NCBI GenBank assembly: GCA_900766135.1
Contig: CAAFUF010000043.1
Coordinates: 124,001-188,000 of the forward strand
Source of the DNA: Paenibacillaceae bacterium
Lineage (GTDB): Bacteria; Bacillota; Bacilli; Paenibacillales; Paenibacillaceae
Length of the DNA: 64,000 bases
Direction of reading: 5' to 3'
The notes under the pieces were generated by a model that was not told where the DNA came from, searched no databases, and was given only the letters and a program-made list of their open reading frames with translations. A program made the translations under genes and the position numbers. Shown piece by piece: positions 60,674 through 64,000 of this stretch. Positions within the stretch are counted from its first letter, which is position 1, and each line of letters begins with the position of its first letter.

Positions 60674-60883
60674 TTAGCGTAAGGTCCATTCTCTCTCGCT
60701 GTCGATTTGGATACGCCCTTCCGAAAGACTCTTCAAAAAGCGGCTTCTCACGCTTCGCATCAACAGCTCCATTTCGGCCTCCGAACGCGAAGGCTTTAAA
60801 GAAACCGAAGTCTGGATGATCTGTTTCTGCCTCTTCCGGCTAGCCGGGCGAATCATCTCCGAAATATCCACCTGCCGCACCAT
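60674..60883 (-). CDS. Small basic protein of unknown function
   Basis: I do not recognise this 69-residue protein. It is rich in Arg, Lys, Ser and Glu, with a helical stretch (SRSEAEMELLMRSVRSRFLKSLSEGRI) and no membrane segment. The ATG at 60883 has GAGGAGGGA six bases upstream, a strong and well-spaced site, and a terminator follows the stop, so a real gene is likely. It lies between the subtilase gene and the ABC-2 operon. Confidence 0.62.
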   Translation of the reverse strand: MVRQVDISEMIRPASRKRQKQIIQTSVSLKPSRSEAEMELLMRSVRSRFLKSLSEGRIQIDSEREWTLR

Positions 60884-60966
60884 CCATCCCTCCTCGTTCG
60901 CCGATTCGTCTAATAAGTTACCTATAAAATAGCTTAATGATCATCAAAAAACAACCACGCCTTTCA

Positions 60967-61950
60967 TTAGGAAGCCGAAAAGCTGCGAATGACCTCTTCA
61001 AAAGCCGGCTCGGCCATGTCGAGGTCATCGATGTCGCCCCAACCGCCCAGCAGCCGGATGATCTCCATCGTGCCGATCTCATGACGGTTCGCTTCGACGA
61101 CCACCGTGTCTTCCCCGGTATCCGTCACCCGAAACGGCAGTCTCCCCGCCTCCGCTTCCTCCGGTACCCGAAAAGGGCCGCGGAACTTGACGCGAATCAC
61201 CGTCGGCAAACCGATCTGTTCCCGCAGTGCCGGAATCGTGCCGTCGTAGGTCATCCTGCCTTGATCGATGACCATCACGCGGTTGCAGAGTTGCTCGATG
61301 TCGTCCATGTCGTGGGTCGTCAGCAAGATGGTTTTGCCGAAATCCCGGTTCAGCTTCTGCAAAAACTGCCGGATATTCCGCTTGGCATGCACGTCCAGGC
61401 CGATCGTCGGCTCGTCGAGGAACAGCAGGTCCGGGTCGTGCAGCATCGCCGCCGCGATGTCGGCCCGCATCCGTTGACCCAGCGACAGCTTGCGGACCGG
61501 GGTCAACCAGAACTCGCGCAGATCCAGCAGCTCGGCGAATTGATCCAAGCGCTGTGCTTTCTCCGCTCCGCTGACGCCGTACATCTCCGCCAGAATATCG
61601 TAGGAATCCTTCACCGGCAAATCCCACCACAGCTGACTGCGCTGTCCGAATACCACGCCAAGCTGACGCACCGCCTGCCGCCGGTCCCGGTGCGGATTGA
61701 TCCCGCCGACCCTCACCTCTCCGGAGGTCGGGTGCAAAATGCCCGTGAGCATTTTGATCGTCGTCGATTTGCCGGCCCCATTCGGCCCGATGTACCCGAC
61801 GAATTCCCCGCGCTCGACCTGGAAGCTGATGCCCCGCACCGCCTCCTTCAATCGGTATTCCCGCGAAAACAACGTGCGGAGTCCGGAAAATTTCCCTTCG
61901 CGTACAACGGGCGTTTTGAAATCCTTCGTTAAGTTTTGAACTTCTATCAT
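60967..61950 (-). CDS. ABC-2-type exporter ATPase (NatA-like)
   Basis: The 327-residue ATPase has Walker A GPNGAGKST, Q loop FGQRSQLWWDLPV, signature LSLGQRMR (in place of LSGGQ, as usual in this subgroup), Walker B LLFLDEPTIGLDVHAKR and switch His TTHDMDD. A C-terminal extension of about 90 residues follows. It powers the two ABC-2 permeases encoded directly upstream, the nearest ending 16 bases away. The start is ATG at 61950 with GGGGAGGGGG upstream; the open frame to 62061 overlaps the permease. Confidence 0.92.
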   Translation of the reverse strand: MIEVQNLTKDFKTPVVREGKFSGLRTLFSREYRLKEAVRGISFQVERGEFVGYIGPNGAGKSTTIKMLTGILHPTSGEVRVGGINPHRDRRQAVRQLGVVFGQRSQLWWDLPVKDSYDILAEMYGVSGAEKAQRLDQFAELLDLREFWLTPVRKLSLGQRMRADIAAAMLHDPDLLFLDEPTIGLDVHAKRNIRQFLQKLNRDFGKTILLTTHDMDDIEQLCNRVMVIDQGRMTYDGTIPALREQIGLPTVIRVKFRGPFRVPEEAEAGRLPFRVTDTGEDTVVVEANRHEIGTMEIIRLLGGWGDIDDLDMAEPAFEEVIRSFSAS

Positions 61951-61966
61951 CTTCGTCCCCCTCCCC

Positions 61967-62776
61967 TTAGCTTCCCGTACTCTGGTATTTGGTGATGCCG
62001 TACCGCCAAAACCGCAGGCTGGCGAATAAGCAAATGGCGGCGATGCCCGCCGTTGCCGCAATCACCCACGGTCCCATGTCCCCGCGCAAAATGTACAACG
62101 ACGGTACGTAGTTGACGAAGCCGACCGGGATGGCGAACAACAGCAGCGAGGACATCCATTTCGGATACAAGGTCAGCGGATATTGCGCGGCGGTGCGGGC
62201 CGCATCCTCCGTAATGTTCTGCAGCTCGACGATCCGGGTCGTCCAGAAGCCCACGCTCGCGGTGGCCAGCCCGATCGAGAACAGAATGACCGCCCCGGTC
62301 AGGATGATGAACAGCGTCACGATCACGGCGGTCCAGCCAACTTGTCCGCTGCGCATCATCGCTCCCAGCGCCCAGCAGAGAATGACTCCGCCCTGCAGCA
62401 CCTCGGCGGGCATCAGCCGGAGCTTCAGCGGCATCAACGCCAACAGCAGCGGCATCGGCCGGGTAAGCAGTTGGTCGAGTTCGCCGCCGACGAGGTATTT
62501 TTCCAAATGATGCACTTCATCGGCAAACGTGCGGTAGATCGTTTTGGATAACGTCATCACCGCAAACAGGTACCCGATCTCGTACACCGACCACCCCCGG
62601 ATCGCGCCAAAGCGGTCCAACACGATGGCGACCATCAGAAATTCGGAGATTTGAACCAGCGCGGCCAGCAAGGTGCCTACAATAAAGTTGAACTTGTATT
62701 GCATCCGGCTCCGGATGGTCGTGCGAACGAGCAGCCCGTATAGTCTTAGCCAGGAGCGTAATTTTGCCGAGTTCAT
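61967..62776 (-). CDS. ABC-2 family permease (second)
   Basis: The 269-residue permease has six hydrophobic helices, with the family-typical early segment RTTIRSRMQYKFNFIVGTLLAALVQI and a C-terminal helix before RYGITKYQSTGS, the usual ending of this group. It probably pairs with the other permease and the NatA-like ATPase to export an unknown compound. Its ATG (62776) overlaps the stop of the upstream permease by four bases, with GGAGG upstream. Confidence 0.9.
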   Translation of the reverse strand: MNSAKLRSWLRLYGLLVRTTIRSRMQYKFNFIVGTLLAALVQISEFLMVAIVLDRFGAIRGWSVYEIGYLFAVMTLSKTIYRTFADEVHHLEKYLVGGELDQLLTRPMPLLLALMPLKLRLMPAEVLQGGVILCWALGAMMRSGQVGWTAVIVTLFIILTGAVILFSIGLATASVGFWTTRIVELQNITEDAARTAAQYPLTLYPKWMSSLLLFAIPVGFVNYVPSLYILRGDMGPWVIAATAGIAAICLFASLRFWRYGITKYQSTGS

Positions 62777-63561
62777 CCCCCCTGCACCTCCACCTTCCGC
62801 CGCATCGGCCGGGTAGCCAGGAGGCATAACAACGTCATGAAGGCGCACCAAAATACCGTCCCCCCTAATGCGAAGACGTTTCCGTTTCCGAGATACAGCG
62901 TTGTCGGCACATACAGCAAATAAGGGTAAGGCGTGAGCCATGCGAAGGATTCAAGCCATCCGGGCAGCCATTCCAGCGGAATAAAAAAGCCGGCCAGCAA
63001 ATTGACCAGGGCGTGATGCCCCCAGTAAAACCATGACGACTCGGTGGTCCATAAAGCACTGATCCCGATGAGATAGTTGATGCAAATGGATAAGTAGGAG
63101 GCACCAAGCAAGCCGGCGGCGGTGAACAGGACGGCAATTCCATCGCCCGGAACCGGTAGGGAAAAGACGAAAAAATACAGGAGATAAATCGGGATGGATT
63201 TGTACACGAGCTGGTAGGCGATTTGCCCCCATTCCTTGGCCATCGCGTGGGTGAACAGGTGAATGGGCCGCATCAGATCCAGGGCGATTTGCCCGGTCCT
63301 GACGGATTGCGGAATGCCGAGGCCGTTCGTGATGAAACTGGTGATCCAGAGGGCGGACTGCGTGAAGGCGATGTAAGCGACCATACCTTGCGTTCCGTAG
63401 GTTCCCAGCGAGTGGTCCCGGCCCAGCCCGATCCAGATGCACGCGTACATGAAGCCGAACATGGCGCTTGCGATATTATGCACCAGGTGGGCTCCGCGGT
63501 ACTGCACATTGCGGACGTAGGCTTTGGAAGCCAGAGTGAAATAAAGCCCAGGGTTAAACAT
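62773..63561 (-). CDS. ABC-2 family permease (first)
   Basis: The 262-residue permease has six hydrophobic helices and belongs to the same ABC-2 group. It contains GYTQGMVAYIAFTQSALWI-like text (TYGTQGMVAYIAFTQ) and SVRTGQIALDLMRPIHLF, the conserved short loop with Arg-Pro. It is first of the three-gene exporter operon. The stop overlaps the next start by four bases. The ATG at 63561 has GGAGGTGTCAA upstream. Confidence 0.9.
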   Translation of the reverse strand: MFNPGLYFTLASKAYVRNVQYRGAHLVHNIASAMFGFMYACIWIGLGRDHSLGTYGTQGMVAYIAFTQSALWITSFITNGLGIPQSVRTGQIALDLMRPIHLFTHAMAKEWGQIAYQLVYKSIPIYLLYFFVFSLPVPGDGIAVLFTAAGLLGASYLSICINYLIGISALWTTESSWFYWGHHALVNLLAGFFIPLEWLPGWLESFAWLTPYPYLLYVPTTLYLGNGNVFALGGTVFWCAFMTLLCLLATRPMRRKVEVQGG

Positions 63562-63717
63562 TTGACACCTCCGATAAGCATGTTTAGAGCGAAAACTATC
63601 GCTCTCCGGACGGCGGACCCGTCCACTTCAGACAAGGCGAATATGAAAGAAGGACATTAGCATACCGCAATTTTCAAGGCGTGGCAAGAAAATTCTTCCT
63701 GCCAAGCGGATCGACTT

Positions 63718-63818
63718 GAAATAGCGGAACTTTTACCGTTATTTAGGATTAATAAAATCCCCTTATTTCCTCCTAACGCAAGGATGAACGAGAAATAAGA
63801 CCATTTTTTACCGCTATG
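63718..63818. repeat. Pair of diverged 27-bp repeats
   Basis: GAAATAGCGG...ACCGTTATTT (63718-63744) and GAAATAAGAC...ACCGCTATG (63792-63818) are similar in plan and in the same orientation. The first is itself dyad-symmetric at its ends. Confidence 0.4.
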
Positions 63819-63837
63819 CGCGAAAAAACAACGCAAA

Positions 63838-63873
63838 TAACCCCAACCTATACCTCGCAGTAGGCTGGGGTTA
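63838..63873 (-). terminator. Rho-independent terminator of the last gene
   Basis: On the minus strand TAACCCCAGCCTA pairs with TAGGTTGGGGTTA (one G-T pair) and is followed by T-rich sequence. Confidence 0.8.
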
Positions 63874-63886
63874 TCCGTAAACAACG

Positions 63887-64000
63887 CTACGTTTCGCGTA
63901 TTCGGTACAGCAGGCTGTCGAAGTCGCCGCGCAGCGGGAGCTCTAGGCCGATCTGCATCAGGCTCCGGCCGCTCCGGGTGCCGGGCAGCCCTTCGATCGC
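63887..64000 (-). CDS. C-terminal end of an unknown protein (5' part outside window)
   Basis: Reading the minus strand from the window edge gives 37 codons ending in GLELPLRGDFDSLLYRIRET and a TAG at 63887-63889, followed closely by a terminator. Codon use and the placed terminator suggest a real gene end. The family is not recognisable from this fragment. Confidence 0.55.
   Translation of the reverse strand, partial: AIEGLPGTRSGRSLMQIGLELPLRGDFDSLLYRIRET

Larger units (their letters stand above)
63562..63886. other. Intergenic region with short repeats
   Basis: No gene is supported. It holds two related 27-bp stretches (63718-63744 and 63792-63818, both starting GAAATA and ending ACCG-TAT) and the terminator at 63838. 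The promoter of the ABC-2 operon should lie near 63570-63700 but I see no strong match. Confidence 0.5.

Overview
The window looks like chromosome from a moderately GC-rich, endospore-forming Bacillota of the Paenibacillus/Cohnella type. The reasons are a gerA-type germination operon, a LysM-GH18 spore-coat/cortex enzyme, S-layer-homology protein, NPHF-type (YesM/YesN) two-component systems beside family-1 sugar-binding lipoproteins, many carbohydrate-active enzymes, strong AGGAGG-type ribosome binding sites and frequent TTG starts. The genus is an inference from gene content; no rRNA or marker gene is present. No tRNA, rRNA, CRISPR array, transposase or prophage gene was seen.

Layout. 1-6 kb: a partial GNAT protein, an AEC-family carrier, then (minus) a YesM/YesN pair followed by a sugar-binding lipoprotein with no permeases. 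6-10.6 kb: a HAD phosphatase and the gerAA-gerAB-gerAC operon with a sigma-G-like promoter. 10.6-14.8 kb (minus): a GH42 beta-galactosidase followed by a Tet(M)-family ribosomal-protection-like GTPase. 15.2-21.9 kb: a sugar ABC transporter (binding protein and two permeases, no ATPase, minus) divergent from its own YesM/YesN pair. 22.3-27.9 kb: an SGNH esterase, a secreted copper-amine-oxidase-N/DUF5050-like protein, and an amino-acid ABC importer. 28.4-35.8 kb is a plant-polysaccharide region: cytoplasmic GH9 glucanase, an SGNH-alpha/beta-hydrolase fusion esterase, an AraC regulator and a GH52 beta-xylosidase. 35.8-43.6 kb: a diguanylate cyclase, an EamA transporter under an FMN riboswitch, the LysM-GH18 protein, metNIQ, an SDR oxidoreductase and a small unknown ORF. 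43.7-52.4 kb: an SLH protein, a divergent ArsR/MFS pair, and a Bce-like module (OmpR regulator, short-loop sensor kinase, MacB-type ATPase, large FtsX permease). 52.4-60.6 kb: sdaAB under a tandem glycine riboswitch, divergent from a 1815-residue secreted subtilase. 60.7-64 kb: a small unknown protein, a three-gene ABC-2 exporter and the 3' end of an unknown gene.

The cellulose/xylan genes appear to work as an intracellular oligosaccharide-processing set. GH9, GH42 and GH52 all lack signal peptides, two ABC sugar systems and their kinases flank them, and good catabolite-repression (cre) sites lie in front of the GH9 and SGNH esterase genes.

The most unusual signals lie between genes. Two copies of a ~185-bp composite repeat (14886-15069 and 21973-22157) have four 24-bp units each, in the same -,-,+,+ order and with almost identical spacing. 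A region at 30.24-30.74 kb holds two other repeat families, one with the same 50/58/50 unit spacing. The sdaAB leader carries a glycine riboswitch followed by a series of TTGTA/TACAA dyads. The subtilase 5' UTR carries a near-perfect Shine-Dalgarno sequence 130 bp upstream of the gene.
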